Shown: one piece after another, positions 49,085-60,890 of the stretch
Position numbering within the stretch: position 1 is the first letter of the stretch
Layout: every line of letters begins with the position of its first letter
Assembly: GCA_963691655.1 (NCBI GenBank)
Contig: OY829327.1
Span: 55,626,079 to 55,690,078 of the forward strand
Length of the DNA: 64,000 bases
Direction: 5' to 3'
From: Toxonevra muliebris
Lineage: Eukaryota > Arthropoda > Insecta > Diptera > Pallopteridae
Made by a program: the position numbers and the translations under genes
Notes under the pieces: model-generated
What the model was told of the DNA's origin: nothing
What the model saw: the letters and a program-made list of their open reading frames with translations, nothing else
Databases searched by the model: none

Positions 49085-51114
49085 ATGTACAATAATTAAG
49101 TGTTCATTTATTTTTTGCATAAACCACAAAACCTGATGTCCTACTTTTAAGATGCCACATACTATCACATATTTCTTTTTTAGAGATTAACTTCATGAAT
49201 ACTATATTAAACATTTTTAATAGCGCCAGAATTACAAAAAGCCTACAGTTTATATTTATTTATATGAGCATTGGTATTTGTATTTGTGAATGGATAGATT
49301 TTTAATCCTATTTAACTAAATAAAATATTGCATGTATTTTTCAGAAACTAGCGCTTTGAAATAAATAGAATATATAATACCTTGTCTTATAGAACTTTCT
49401 TTTAACTGGCATACACGGAAAAAAATTCTGTAATAATTCATTGGGTTTCTGATAAAATTACAGTTTTACCCTGTCTTGCCTGGATAGTAAACGAAAAACT
49501 GTAAAAATTTATTATGATCGAACAATAATTCCCTTGAATTTAATTTATAATATGCAGAATGAATCAATAAAAGTTACGTACGTTAATATTATTGGAGTTT
49601 CAAATCAATATTTACAGTGTGATTTTGTAAATTTAATACTTTTAATATCAAAAGTCAGCAATAATTGTAGAGCCATAAAATATTTTTTCCCCTTCCCTAT
49701 GTTTGGAAAACTGTTTGATACAGTTATGGAATGGGCATCCAATGCTAAAGAAATTTTGCTAATAAAATATTAAAAATTTCATTTACTTAATATATAGTGT
49801 CAACATCCCAAATCTTACTAGCTTCTGGTAAAAGGTCCCGGATAAATAATCCAAAATGTCTCATTACAAAAAGAAGCAAATCCAGGTGCCAAGTTATTTT
49901 ATTGAATGATAATATATAGAAAAATATTTGATGTATAAAATAAAGTAAATGTGTGATATAAAAAATGAAAGCAATGAAACAAAAATATTTTCATCAATTT
50001 TTACAGTTTGCTCCGTAATTTTTAATTGCCGATCATAGGATATTTTAATAATAATTCAGTATTTTTTACTGACTAAATTTTTTCCAGGCCACTTTGAATA
50101 TTTTCCTTTCAGAAACTGTAATAATAAAGTTTTGGGCTGTAATATTTGCAGTTTATCCATCAATTTATATTGGGTATCTCATGAAATTTATAAATTACAG
50201 AGCTAAATGGCAATTTTCCCTTATTATTTTGCTTCTTTTTTTTGAATATCACACGTTCTTTTTCACAAACTCTTTTTTCCGTGTAACTTTTTTCATGCCT
50301 TATTAAAATAAAATGTTTCAATTCGCTATATGATATGATCATTTGAATTGTTTTAGCTTTTATATTTCACTGTTAATTATTTATTCGTGATAAATGAAAG
50401 GAGTGAAGTTGTGGTTCTCATTTACGGCAATTTCGCATAGAGCGCATGGAATGGACAAACAAATGAGTCGTTTAGTTTCAGACACAGATAAGTCACTTTT
50501 TCGCCGAAGTTGAGATTTTGCTAATTTTACAGAATAAAACAAAGCTCTCATATGCCTCAAAAGCTTCAGATTTCAAATACACCTAACACCCATTGAATAT
50601 AAAAATATGAGGATTGGTTGATTTTAATGTATAAAACTCGGAAATGAAGTCGAAAATTGAATTGGAGCTATTATTTTTGCTCGAGGTGAGAAAATTGGTG
50701 GTCCATTAAAAAGCTTGTAGTCCCGATTAATGGAAAAGTAAAAAATTATTATGGACGCAAATTGTATAAATGTAAAATATAATCAATTTCCTACTTCCTA
50801 ATACTTTTTCAACTCACTACAACAACAACTATGAAAAAATTTATTAATAACACTGGGCAACAATTTGACGCTTTACAAAATCAAATGTCGAATGGATAAC
50901 TTTTTAAGAGTAATTCGGGGTCGCTGATTCCGACCCTGTGCTCAGATTTTCTCTATCACGTCTGGGATCCTCGGTATGTGGGCCAAAACTCATAATTTTA
51001 GTATGCGCGGGACCAATGTAAAATTTTTTTATTTGACCTTGCACGTATTTCACAGCTAGGAGAAAGTTTTTTGTGATGGATGGAAGGAAAAAAATTACTT
51101 AGACTGCAACACTC

Positions 51115-51480
51115 CACCAACCCCCCTTACCCACCCTTTTAGGTGTTATACGCGAAACCTATCATTAGGTTTTAGTAAAAGATGTTCCCCATCAAAAAGT
51201 AGTTAGGGTCCCCGAGGGTCAAAATTACCTCGGAAATTCTTGAAGTCATTGAAGATCAAAAGTCCAACTTTTTCCCAGAAATTAATCTACGACAGACTAA
51301 AATCAATTTTTTTTTGCTATAATAGTTTTTTTTAGGATTTACCGTTGAACGACGTCTCTCGACAGCCTCTCTAACCTAACTTCGCCTACCGTTGAAAAAA
51401 GCAATTGCAAAAAAGCAAAAAAGTCTTTGAGGAAAATATTTCCAATGAAAAAGAAGTTAAGGTCATCAAAATCACCTAGA
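51115..51480 (+). repeat. Dispersed repeat, copy 2 (copy 1 near 16.4 kb)
   Basis: Co-linear with 16425-16740, including the GGTCAAAATTACCT box and repeated AAAAAGTAGTTAGGGTC / AAAAAGAAGTTAAGGTC modules. A SINE tail fragment is inserted inside it at 51350-51386. Confidence 0.55.
51350..51386 (+). mobile_element. 37-bp SINE tail insertion with 10-bp target duplication
   Basis: CGACGTCTCTCGACAGCCTC and a CTAACCTAAC tail match the last part of the SINE at 34178-34494. TACCGTTGAA flanks it exactly at 51340-51349 and 51387-51396. This is a severely 5'-truncated retroposition product. Confidence 0.85.
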
Positions 51481-52733
51481 AATTAACCCTTGGTTATTTT
51501 TTCTAAGGTTTAACAAAACTGATTACTTTTAAGGGTTAATTTCTTTAAAAAATAATAGAATTCCGAGGGAGATGTAACCGTTACGCCATCTCTTGGAGGT
51601 GTTTATTAACTACGAATTTTGGTGTGTAAAGCGTATTTCTGTCAGTCGCAAACTAGAAAACCAAATTTTTTTTTGAGAGCCAAAACTTTTCTCGCACTAA
51701 GTTTGCCACCCATTTGTCAACATTTAATCGCGTTAGGATACAGCTTGAGCGCTTACCTTGATGCCTGTGTACTTTTTGAAATGTAAGCACAAGTTGCAGG
51801 TTATATGGAAATTAATTTTTTATTTTACTTGAATTTTTTCTACCCTCTTACAAATGGGAGGGATAAAACCTTTTTTGTCGGTGTGACATGACATAGTCGC
51901 GGTCCTGCAAATTAATAGTTTTCTTCTATATTCCACAGAAAATATCATATTTGGCTGGACAATGATTTAGTTGATTTAACTTAGCACGTACTTAAATATG
52001 GACTAGTCAACATAGTTTTCTCAACTATGTGAAAGTTGAGGATTACTCTATTTTTGTTTGCGCCCCACCCCCCGCCCCTCTTATTCACTGTATTTTTATA
52101 GCCAAGAAAAACGAAACGCATTATAAATTTGTAATTTCGCATAATTAATTTATTAATAAATAATGAATTTTTTTTAAACGAATGATGCAAAATTTATTTT
52201 CCTTATATAAGGCAGGAGAAAAGAAACCTGACGTGTTTTTATTAAAATTTTATTATTGTTCTTAAAAAAATTCTTGATTAAAATAAACGATCTGATTTGC
52301 AGTATTTAGCTCTTATATGTCAATTTTTCAGCATCCATCCAGTCCTGTCTCCCTTAAGAATTTGAGTTCTTCTCCCGGATCCATGCAAATAAGACTAGAT
52401 AGGGAAAAGGGGCGTACATATGTACAATAGAACTTACAGGTTGCAATAACCGCTCTAACAATACAATACAAAATAAGAAGATGCGTAATTTTTACTATTT
52501 TCGGCCATCTGCTTCATTGAACCAAAGTAGTTTTTAATAGGCATGCAAGATTATTTGTGTTTTTTAAACCTACTATAGGAAAAAACAATGCCCTTCCATG
52601 GTTTGATTTCTTGAAAAAATTAGATTAAAGGAGAGGTTACCGCTCATGACGCTCATACATAAATTGCATCCTTAAAGTGTGTAGAACACGTGGGTGAAAG
52701 GATATTTTCATATCTAATGAATTTCATAATTTA

Positions 52734-54023
52734 CAGGGTGACAATTGTAAAGTGACGCAAGTTTAATACTCTGCAGCAAGCTTTGCCATTTACCGTTACT
52801 TTAATTTAAAAAGCAAATTCATTCATCATTGGCGTTGCTTTTACTTTCATTTGAATTTTTGTTATTACATTTTGAAATTTCTATAAAAATGGACAAGGAA
52901 AATATTCGTCGTGAAATTATGAAATTTCGTTTGGCAAATTATAGTAGCCGTCAAATTGCAAAGGCTTTAAATTTGTCAAGTCGTACGGTAGACCGCCGAG
53001 CTATTATTCGATATAATGAAACTGGGGGTTTCGGAGATAGAGACCGGGGAAAATTTTCAACAGTTGCCACTACTGGTTTAACAGAAAAAATTCGTAAACG
53101 AATCAAGCGAAACCCAAGGTGCTCAATGAGAAAAATCGCTAAGGAAGTGGGAGAAAACCGTGAAACAGTGCGAATCATTGCAAAATCAAAGCTTAATCTT
53201 AAGCCGTACAAGCTCCGAAAAGCTCAAGATCTAACACAAAAAAAGAAATATTTGCGACTGCAAAGATGCAAGGCGTTGCTACGCTCCTCCGTGTTAAAAA
53301 ATGTTGAAAATATCTTGTTTACAGATGAAAAAATTTTCACGGTTGAACAACATTTCAATGCGCAAAATGACCGAATGTGGCTAACATCATCATCGCAACA
53401 AAGTAGGACTGTTGGCCGAGTTCAAAAGCCAGCTTCCGTTATGGTATGGGCTGGAGTTTCCGCTAATGCCAGAACCCCTCTAATATTCGTTGAAGAGGGT
53501 GTTAAAATTGACCAGGTTGTTTATCGGAGCATTTTAAACGAACATGTTCTTCCCTGGGCCCAAGATACATTTGGAAATGAAAACTGGACTTTCCAGCAAG
53601 ATTCTGCACCTTCCCACATGGCAAAATTAACGCAAACATGAATAAAAGACAATTTTTCTGGATTCATAACATCTCAAGAATGGCCACCATACTCCCAGAC
53701 TTGAATCCAATGGACTACTCTATTTGGAGTATTTTAGAGAGTAAGGCTTGTGCATCTCAACACCACAGTCTGGAGTCGCTGACAAATTCATTAGAGAAAG
53801 CCTGGACTGAAATTGACCAGGAAGTCCTGCGGCGAACAGTCCTACGATTTCCGGATCGATTGAAGGCATGTGTGCAGGCTAAAGGAGGTTATATTGAATG
53901 AGGTGGGGTTCAAATGAATGCTTATATATTCAGCAATGTTAACACTTAATTGTACTTAATGGAAGTCTGTCCTTTTGAAAATAACTGCTGAAATGTGTGC
54001 ATCACTTTACGATTGTCACCCTG
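52734..54023 (+). mobile_element. Tc1-like DD37D transposon, copy 1
   Basis: A 1290-bp element with inverted ends CAGGGTGACAATTGTAAAGT, flanked by TA at 52732-52733 and 54024-54025. It carries one transposase gene with two lesions and is inserted in the large intron of the coiled-coil gene, opposite to its transcription. Apart from one deletion it is nearly identical to copy 2 at 58284-59520. Confidence 0.92.
52889..53901 (+). pseudogene. Tc1-like (DD37D) transposase, copy 1, broken
   Basis: The start is the ATG of MDKENIRREIMKF; the open frame upstream begins with TTG. Residues 1-110 form a paired HTH DNA-binding region (SSRQIAKALNLSSRTVDR; IAKEVGENRETVRIIAKSKL). The catalytic core follows: first Asp in ILFTDEKIF, second Asp in FQQDSAPSHMA, third in PDLNPMDYSIW. 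Thirty-seven residues separate the last two, so it is a DD37D (maT-like) enzyme. The frame ends in TGA at 53639-53641 where related enzymes have Trp. A one-base loss near 53697 then shifts the frame, and the rest (PDLNPMDY to AKGGYIE) is read in another phase. An extra Arg near residue 37, absent from copy 2, comes from a 3-bp insertion. Confidence 0.9.
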
Positions 54024-54785
54024 TATAGCGTGTTGTCCGTGCGGACCGCTGGCTGGATTCATTATAACATTAAACTTTAAATGCGTTTTTCTGGAAACAG
54101 CATATTTCAGTGCGGGCGCAATTTTTGTCAAAGATTAATCCAGAAATATTTTTTTCGCTTATTGAAGCAAAAATAACGGCAAATAAATTGAGTTTTTTCC
54201 AACGCCTGTCATTTTTAAATCCAGAGGTTTTTCGGAAAATGAAAAACAATAAGGTCCCCCAAGTTTAGTTTAATAATTTGTATCCCTTTTTGTTTCAGAT
54301 GTAATGGAAAAGTAAAATACGTTAAAACTCATTTCCAAAAGTATTTACTTTATATTAAAAAAAAAAAAAAATTCCCGAAGCCCATGCATTTTCCATGCCT
54401 CTCGAAGGTAACCTCCCCTTAAGTGGTTTTTAGCTTCAGTAACCCCAAATACTTTTTGATGCGGCATGTCTTTTCAAATACCTTATGAGAGGTTCCACGG
54501 ACGCTTACTTAATATGTTCATATATTGGATAATGGCTTTATATAACATCTCAAATGGTGAGCGGTGGAGTGTTGCTGAGTAAATGAGTCTTAAAAATGAT
54601 GAGTTATTGGATTCAGACGCGATATAGTGACCCCGTTTACTTTTAGAACGTTTACTGTGTAACCAAAAACAGCACTAGTCAATGCCAAGATATCGAAAGT
54701 TAAATCCTCATGAAAACAATTTTCATTCTCACAGTATGAACACAGGGAAGATTGAAAATTAAAATTACGAAGGGAGAGAGTGAAA

Positions 54786-54803
54786 TATATATATATATAT
54801 ATA
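54786..54803. repeat. (TA)9 microsatellite
   Basis: Uninterrupted AT dinucleotide run in the large intron. Confidence 0.85.
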
Positions 54804-55101
54804 GTATTTTGATCTCATTGCAGATCTGTCTAAAGTAATAATTTTCCATAAAATATTTCATGCTAAGCATAGCGGAATGATAAAGTGTTTTCTTATATTT
54901 TCTGTTTTGTAATAGTTAGCTCAAATACAAATTTACGGCAGCTACTTTTATTACCAATTTATTTACTATATGCATACAAAAGAAATAAATTAACACTAGG
55001 AAATTGCTATTAAATTTAAAACACTGCTCTGAACTTGTTGACAATAAGCGTCACATATATATATAAATATATAAATTTCTTTTCTTAAGCGTAATACTTA
55101 C

Positions 55102-55387
55102 CACGTTGGTAATTTGCGCCGCTACCGTTATTTTGGTTTGGATTGTTAAGAAAATTGTTGCTGTTGGTGTTGCTGATGCTGCTGTTGCCAGTATTAAAGT
55201 TTTTATTGTTGACAACGTTAACTGAGGAGGGTATACCGCTTTTTCGACTGATGGCGCCACCGCCGCCGTCGTTGTCAATGTTGCTGTCACCACTACCACC
55301 ACCACTAACACCGCCAACAATAGCACCGTTCATAAATGCGTTAGTAGTTGTATTTGTGTTTATGTCTGCTTGTGACGTTGTTGTCAT
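55102..55387 (-). CDS. First coding exon of the coiled-coil gene (continues at 24661)
   Basis: The first in-frame ATG is complementary to 55385-55387; the longer open frame begins with TTG. The 95 full codons encode an Asn/Ser/Gly-rich, disordered N-terminus: MTTTSQADINTNTTTNAFMN, three Gly-rich patches, SRKSGIPSSVNVV and an Asn-rich end. It finishes NYQR plus one base at the donor GTAAGTATT. The acceptor at 24661 supplies two bases (G|CA, Ala) and the frame continues ATGDTVKRKKLK. The join is inferred from phase, strand, Asn/Ser-rich character on both sides and the absence of any better exon between; a cDNA would settle it. 5' UTR sequence extends to at least 55520, where CCTACAG could be the acceptor of an upstream non-coding exon. 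Confidence 0.78.
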
Positions 55388-55539
55388 TATTGCAAAATTG
55401 CTGTTAATGTTTGTAGTATACAAAAACAAAGAGTTGAGTTGCTCTGTAAGCAAAACTAGTTTTGAATTTTTCTTTTTTAGGTTTTTCTTTAGTTTTCGTT
55501 TTTCTTTTGTTGAATGTTGCTGTAGGAATGTGTAGTACG

Positions 55540-56874
55540 ATATGCAGCGTAACAGCTGCTGCTCACTTTACTTTTGGTCTCAATTCCAACCATTTGTTAT
55601 TCATGGCATATTTTAAGTTACTCTGCTATTGACGGTTTGGATTTTTGTGTTTTCAATCATACAATTAACTTTCTGCTTATTTATAATTTGAAATTTTATT
55701 AACAGCGAATTAAAACTGTGAGAAAAAAAAACACAAATTAAAATCCGTAAATTAATTAATAGAAAGATTATAGAAATTATGTCGCTTTCTCGTAAGTTTT
55801 ATTTTTCAAAAGGATACGCCTTTACAGGGTGATTCGCCCCGACAGTCAATAGGAAAGAAGTTATATGCAAGAAGAAAATATCATATCAAAAAGCTTGCTA
55901 TAATGGAAAACGACCTATGCAGGAACTGTAATGACCCTGTTGCAAAGGAGACTCTGGAACACATATACTAGCTAGAACTAAATTATAGTCGTTAGGGAGT
56001 GCTGTTTTTCCTTCCCTAAATGGCTTTTTTAAAAACACTGCTCTAACGACGAATACCTATAAACCGGAGATAGTAATGGATAGCGCTCGTAGTTCTTATT
56101 GGCTCTAAAGAGTTTTTGGTGACACTATGGACTAACGATCTATATGAGACATTCGTCCACCACTTCTAACCTATATAAACGGTGTTCAAGAATATCTAGT
56201 AAGATAAAATAAATAGTTTTATAGCTATGATAATAATAAAAATATTAACACTAAACAAAAATGTTGAGCAGCCTTAACTTTCCAAAGTTAGCCCAGTTAG
56301 GGAATACGAATTTAACATGCCTCAGATTTAAGTATTTATTCAGTTTTAAGTATTCTCGTTACACAAACTGAGCAGTATTAGAGAAGACACACACAAAAAT
56401 GCAAAACGCGTCAGTTCAGTTTCAGTTTTACTAAAAGTGGAAATGCGACACTTTTCTTATAAGTATCATGCATATCTAGATACATATCTAGTACATACAA
56501 GTTTCCATGCCAAATGTAGCTATGCATTTTTCAATTACAAAATGAATAATACCCTTATAGTTTGAGTGTAATATATAAAAATATGTTTAACTGGTTACAA
56601 ATACATATGTGCACTTGTGAAACATCTGCGCATATCTGAGTGTAAACAACACTTGAGTTATTCTTTTGAAATTTGTTGATATCATATAAACAAAAGTTCT
56701 TTTGAAAAACAGTGAAACCAATATATTAATAGGTAGATATGATAAATAAGTAGATATCATCACCTAAAATCCAAACTGTCGTTACAACACTTTTATTTTT
56801 TATTATTTTTTTTTTACAGGAGAAACGTTGTAAATTGTTTTAAGAACCCGTAGCGAAGTTATCATGGGTTAATA
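55540..56874. other. Upstream of the coiled-coil gene, no gene seen
   Basis: AT-rich DNA with no supportable ORF. As it lies 5' of exon 1 it may hold the promoter or further introns, but I see no reliable TATA or initiator arrangement. Confidence 0.45.
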
Positions 56875-57899
56875 ACACTGGAATACAGTGAAAATATAAC
56901 ATGAACCAAAGTAAGTTTTCTAAACTAATTCGGGGTCGCTGAACACGAAAATCACATTCATTTTTTTTTTACACGGTTTTTCAGGTTACAGTTTCACTTA
57001 CAGGCTAATATCTCATTACCTATAGCTTCTATCGATCTGAGTTATATGTTATAGGAAATATAATTAAATTACGCGTTAAATGTTGCCAATTCCCATGCTT
57101 CTCGTTTTGACTCACTCAAACAATTTGCGGATTTGAGGTTCAACGAATAAGCTCGCTTTGATTTTTTGTAATGATAATTTCGAAAACCCTCTTTGTAATG
57201 ATTTCAGCGTTATTTTTCAACGCTTTAACGAAATTCTTCATGAGACCAAACATGATGAGGAGGGCGAAAGAATGATTTGGTTTTTATCGAGTGCATCGTT
57301 AATAATATTGTATTCCCGAAGTATGTTGGTTTCGCTGAGGCCAAACATATTCAGAATAATAGTGTGCATGAAAATTTCAAGTGGAATTTTGAGAAAAATT
57401 TCGAGTTTTCGAAAATATTTTATTTTTACTCAATCCTTGATTACTTTGTCACTTTTTATCCGATTGCTACAGTTTTATGCTTAATAATGGAATGGTCTAT
57501 CGATTAAAAGAATAAAACTTCAGATTTTGTGATTACTTTTTGTGAGAAAGAAAACTTAGCCCACGAATTGTGTGAAAATTTCTCAAAAATCACACGGAAA
57601 TTTAACTTTCAACATCTATGTCTCAGTCATTTATAATCCGATTTTAATAAACTTAGCAGCATAAAACGCGTAATTATAATTCCAATTATATACAACTTGG
57701 ATCGGTGGATATCACAGGCAAATAGATATTAGCCTGTAAGTAGAACTGTAACCTGAAAACCGTTATTTTGCCACATCTCGAAAACTTACCCATAGAAAAA
57801 AAGATGAGTATGATTTTCGTGTTCAGAGTCCTCGATTTAGTTTAGAAAACATACTTTGGTTCATGTTATATATTAAAGTGAAATTTTGTATTCCAGTGT
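56875..57899. mobile_element. Foldback element with about 230-bp inverted arms
   Basis: The ends are ACACTGGAATACA and TGTATTCCAGTGT, with AATA on both outer sides (possible 4-bp duplication). The arms pair through TAACATGAACCAAAG, TTCTAAACTAA, the GGGGTCGCTGAACACGAAAA motif, AGGTTACAGTTTCACTTACA, GGCTAATATC and ATTACGCG. The 540-bp centre has only overlapping short frames (57158-57507) that look like AT-rich noise. Confidence 0.75.
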
Positions 57900-58283
57900 A
57901 ATACATAATATTTTTTTATGAAACTGATGTTTAATACGGTAGAAAATTGTGATTAGAAGAAGATAGGGTAGCCAGATTTTGTATCTAAAAAATCAGTACA
58001 TTGAACTTAAATTGAATAAAAAACTCAATACAAATAAGTACATTTAGCAGCAATTTAAACATTTTTGCTTTTATTATAAGCTCACTTTCTAAAATTTACT
58101 AGGGCAAGTCTGTTTCTTTCCTTCCTCTAAAAAGTGAACATTCAATTGAAAGTTCTTTCAGTGAAGTGAAATTGAAGTAAGAAGTCGAAAAAATTGCACA
58201 TTTTTTCTACAGTTGGGAATGTCTCACTACTCTTAACCCTTACCGGTCCCAAGTTTTTGTGTACTATATCGGTTCCATATATA

Positions 58284-59520
58284 CAGGGTGACAATCGTAA
58301 AGTGACGCACACATTTCAGCAGTTATTTTCAAAAGGACGTACTTCCATTAAGTACAATTAAGTGTTAACATTGCTGAATATATAAGCATTCATTTGAACC
58401 CCACCTCACACGTAGGACTGTTCGCCGCAGGACTTCCTGATCAATTTCAGTCCAGGCTTTCTCTAATGAGTTTGTCAGCGACTCCAGACTGTGGTGTTGA
58501 GATGCACAAGCCTTACTCTCTAAAATACTCCAAATAGAGTAGTCCATTGGATTCAAGTCTGGGAGTATGGTGGCCATTCTTGAGATGTTATGAATCCAGA
58601 AAAATTGTCTTTTATTCATGTTTGCGTTAATTTTGCCATGTGGGAAGGTGCAGAATCTTGCTGGAAAGTCCAGTTTTCATTTCCAAATGTATCTTGGGCC
58701 CAGGGAAGAACATGTTCGTTTAAAATGCTCCGATAAACAACCTGGTCAATTTTAACACCCTCTTCAACGAATATTAGAGGGGTTCTGGCATTAGCGGAAA
58801 CTCCAGCCCATACCATAACGGAAGCTGGCTTTTGAACTCGGCCAACAGTCCTACTTTGTTGCGATGATGATGTTAGCCACATTCGGCCATTTTGCGCATT
58901 GAAATGTTGTTCAACCGTGAAAATTTTTTCATCTGTAAACAAGATATTTTCAACATTTTTTAACTCGGAGGAGCGTAGCAACGCCTTGCATCTTTGCAGT
59001 CGCAAATCTTTATTTTTTTGTGTCAGATCTTGAGCTTTTCGGAGCTTGTACGGCTTAAGATTAAGCTTTGATTTTGCAATGATTCGCACTGTTTCACGGT
59101 TTTCTCCCACTTCCTTAGCGATTTTTCTCATTGAGCGCCTTGGATTTCGCTTGATTCGTTTACGAATTTTTTCTGTTAAACCAGTAGTGGCAACTGTTGA
59201 AAATTTTCCCCGGTCTCTATCTCTAAAACAACCAGTTTCATTATATCGAATAATAGCTCGGTCTACCATACGACTTGACAAATTTAAAGCCTTTGCAATT
59301 TGACGGCTACTATAATTTGCCAAATGAAATTTCATAATTTCACGACGAATATTTTCCTTGTCCATTTTTATGGAAATTTCAAAATGTAATAACAAAAATT
59401 CAAATGAAATTAAAAGCAAAGCCAATGATGAATGAATTTGTTTTTTAAATTTAAGTAACGGTAAATGGCAAAGCTTGCTGCAGAGTATTAAACTTGCGTC
59501 ACTTTACAATTGTCACCCTG
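58284..59520 (-). mobile_element. Tc1-like DD37D transposon, copy 2
   Basis: A 1237-bp element in opposite orientation to copy 1, with ends CAGGGTGACAATCGTAAAGT / CTTTACAATTGTCACCCTG and TA on both sides. It lacks about 48 bp near the 3' end of the transposase gene that copy 1 retains. It is inserted in the left subterminal region of the TTAA-flanked element, so it is younger than that element. Confidence 0.92.
58365..59365 (-). pseudogene. Tc1-like (DD37D) transposase, copy 2, broken
   Basis: From the ATG complementary to 59363-59365, 249 residues run to the same TGA after LTQT that interrupts copy 1. First Asp is residue 145 (LFTDEK) and second is residue 237 (QQDSAP). The continuation in another frame (58365-58619) has PDLNPMDYSIWSILESKACA, so the one-base loss is shared as well. 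After LRRTVLR the sequence jumps over the segment encoding the last 15 or so residues of copy 1 and reads into unrelated codons. No functional enzyme can come from this copy. Confidence 0.9.
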
Positions 59521-59737
59521 TATATGCACGCAAGTGTTACCAATAACATAAAACTCAATTCCTCAAAAATTCCTCAATTTTCAACAAAATCTCCCAATTT
59601 TTTTTTTTATTTGTTTGTAAATTTGTAAAACCTACTTAAATTAAATTTAAATTTTTTATTCATATTTAGCATACACGTATCTTTACTTTAGTATAACTAA
59701 CATTTAAAAAAAAATCGAAGGGAAGAGAAAATTTTAG

Positions 59738-60890
59738 TTAAGTTTTTAAAATTCGATAAGTTTCACATTTTAGCTTATAGAGCATTGGTCGTTCTGTTTG
59801 AAAAAGAGTGTTAAAGTCAGTGAGTATTCTTAAACTATATGACATAAATCCCATGTAAACTTCAGTTGAAGGATCATCCATAGTTCGTAGCATTAGTTCC
59901 GTGGTTTTTGACGGATCTTCGAAAACATTTAAACGCAAGTACGCTCTTAAAGCTTCGTATTGCTCTAATACTCTGTCGACACATGCTTTTATTGAAAGCC
60001 ATCGTGTAACAATAGGTGAAAGAATTTTGTGAATAGCAATTTGGAAATATTCCTGAAAGTCTTTAAATTTTTCTTGCCGTATGTAACTTCGATTGAAATG
60101 TGAACCCAAATTTCGCAGAAGATCTTAAATTTTCCACCGGCAACTTAAGGCAGGCTTTTGACGCTACTAGATGTATCATATGACATGAACATTTTACTGT
60201 TACAACAAATGGCTTTTCTTTTTGAAGTAAAGCAGCCACAGAATTGAAATGATCTAACATTACATCAGGGGTATCCGCAGAAAACCCAACGTAATTGTCA
60301 AATGGGATCCCCTTTTCTTTAATACATTTTTTTAATAAAGCGTATAAATGCACTGCGGTGCCCGATGCGCATTCTTTTATATCAAAAAATTTAGTGTTTA
60401 CTTCGTCTGATAAATTGTCGTAAAATATGACAGTAAATGCGCATTGTTTAATATCACTAACATCTGTAGTCTCATCTATTATTATTGAAAAGAATGTGTT
60501 CTTAAGATCAGAAAATAATGAATTCGTGAAACTAGTGCCAAGAATATTTTTCATTATTGGTGTAGCTTTGCTACAATGCAGTGCAATTTTTTTATAATTT
60601 CTGATTTACGAAAAGACGCTTTCAAAACTGTCAATAAACCAAAATGATAAGTCATTTGTGGCAAGTAATCCAACTAAGACTTTTTCAATGTGGCATCAAT
60701 TGGCTGCGTCAGGGCAATGGCTCTGCTATTTTTTATATGCCTCACAGATTTTCCATGTCGAACCAGATCAATCTTGTGTGATATTATCGTATATTTGCAC
60801 ACTTTACAAAATGCGACATCACTATTATGAGATCTTTGGCTAACCATCCTTTAAATTCTGGGTCTTCTAGCCACGCCACGCCGCACAGTG
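59738..60890 (-). pseudogene. hAT-superfamily transposase remnant
   Basis: 60063-60554 (from an ATG) encodes the start of the RNase H-like core: SIIIDETTDVSDIKQCAF with the first catalytic Asp, VGFSADTPDVM (a GxxxDxxxVM-type second block) and CSCHMIHLVASKACLKLP. A one-base frameshift near 60110 leads into 59738-60109 with GSHFNRSYIRQEKFKDFQEY and LSPIVTRWLSIKACVDRVL. Sequence upstream to about 60890 decodes in broken frames into a BED-finger-like region. The C-terminal dimerisation region with the catalytic Glu is missing after YKLKCETYRILKT. The style matches insect ZBED/FAM200-like hAT proteins. The copy cannot be functional. Confidence 0.8.

Noticed and set aside
55143..55535. Leu-rich plus-strand open frame of 130 codons
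   Set aside because: It is the antisense shadow of the Asn/Ser-rich first exon; its Leu runs come from antisense AAC/AAT/AGC codons.
57158..57507. Two overlapping plus-strand frames of 108 and 76 codons
   Set aside because: They lie in the centre of a foldback element, overlap in different frames and are Phe/Ile/Leu-rich as expected for AT-rich noise.
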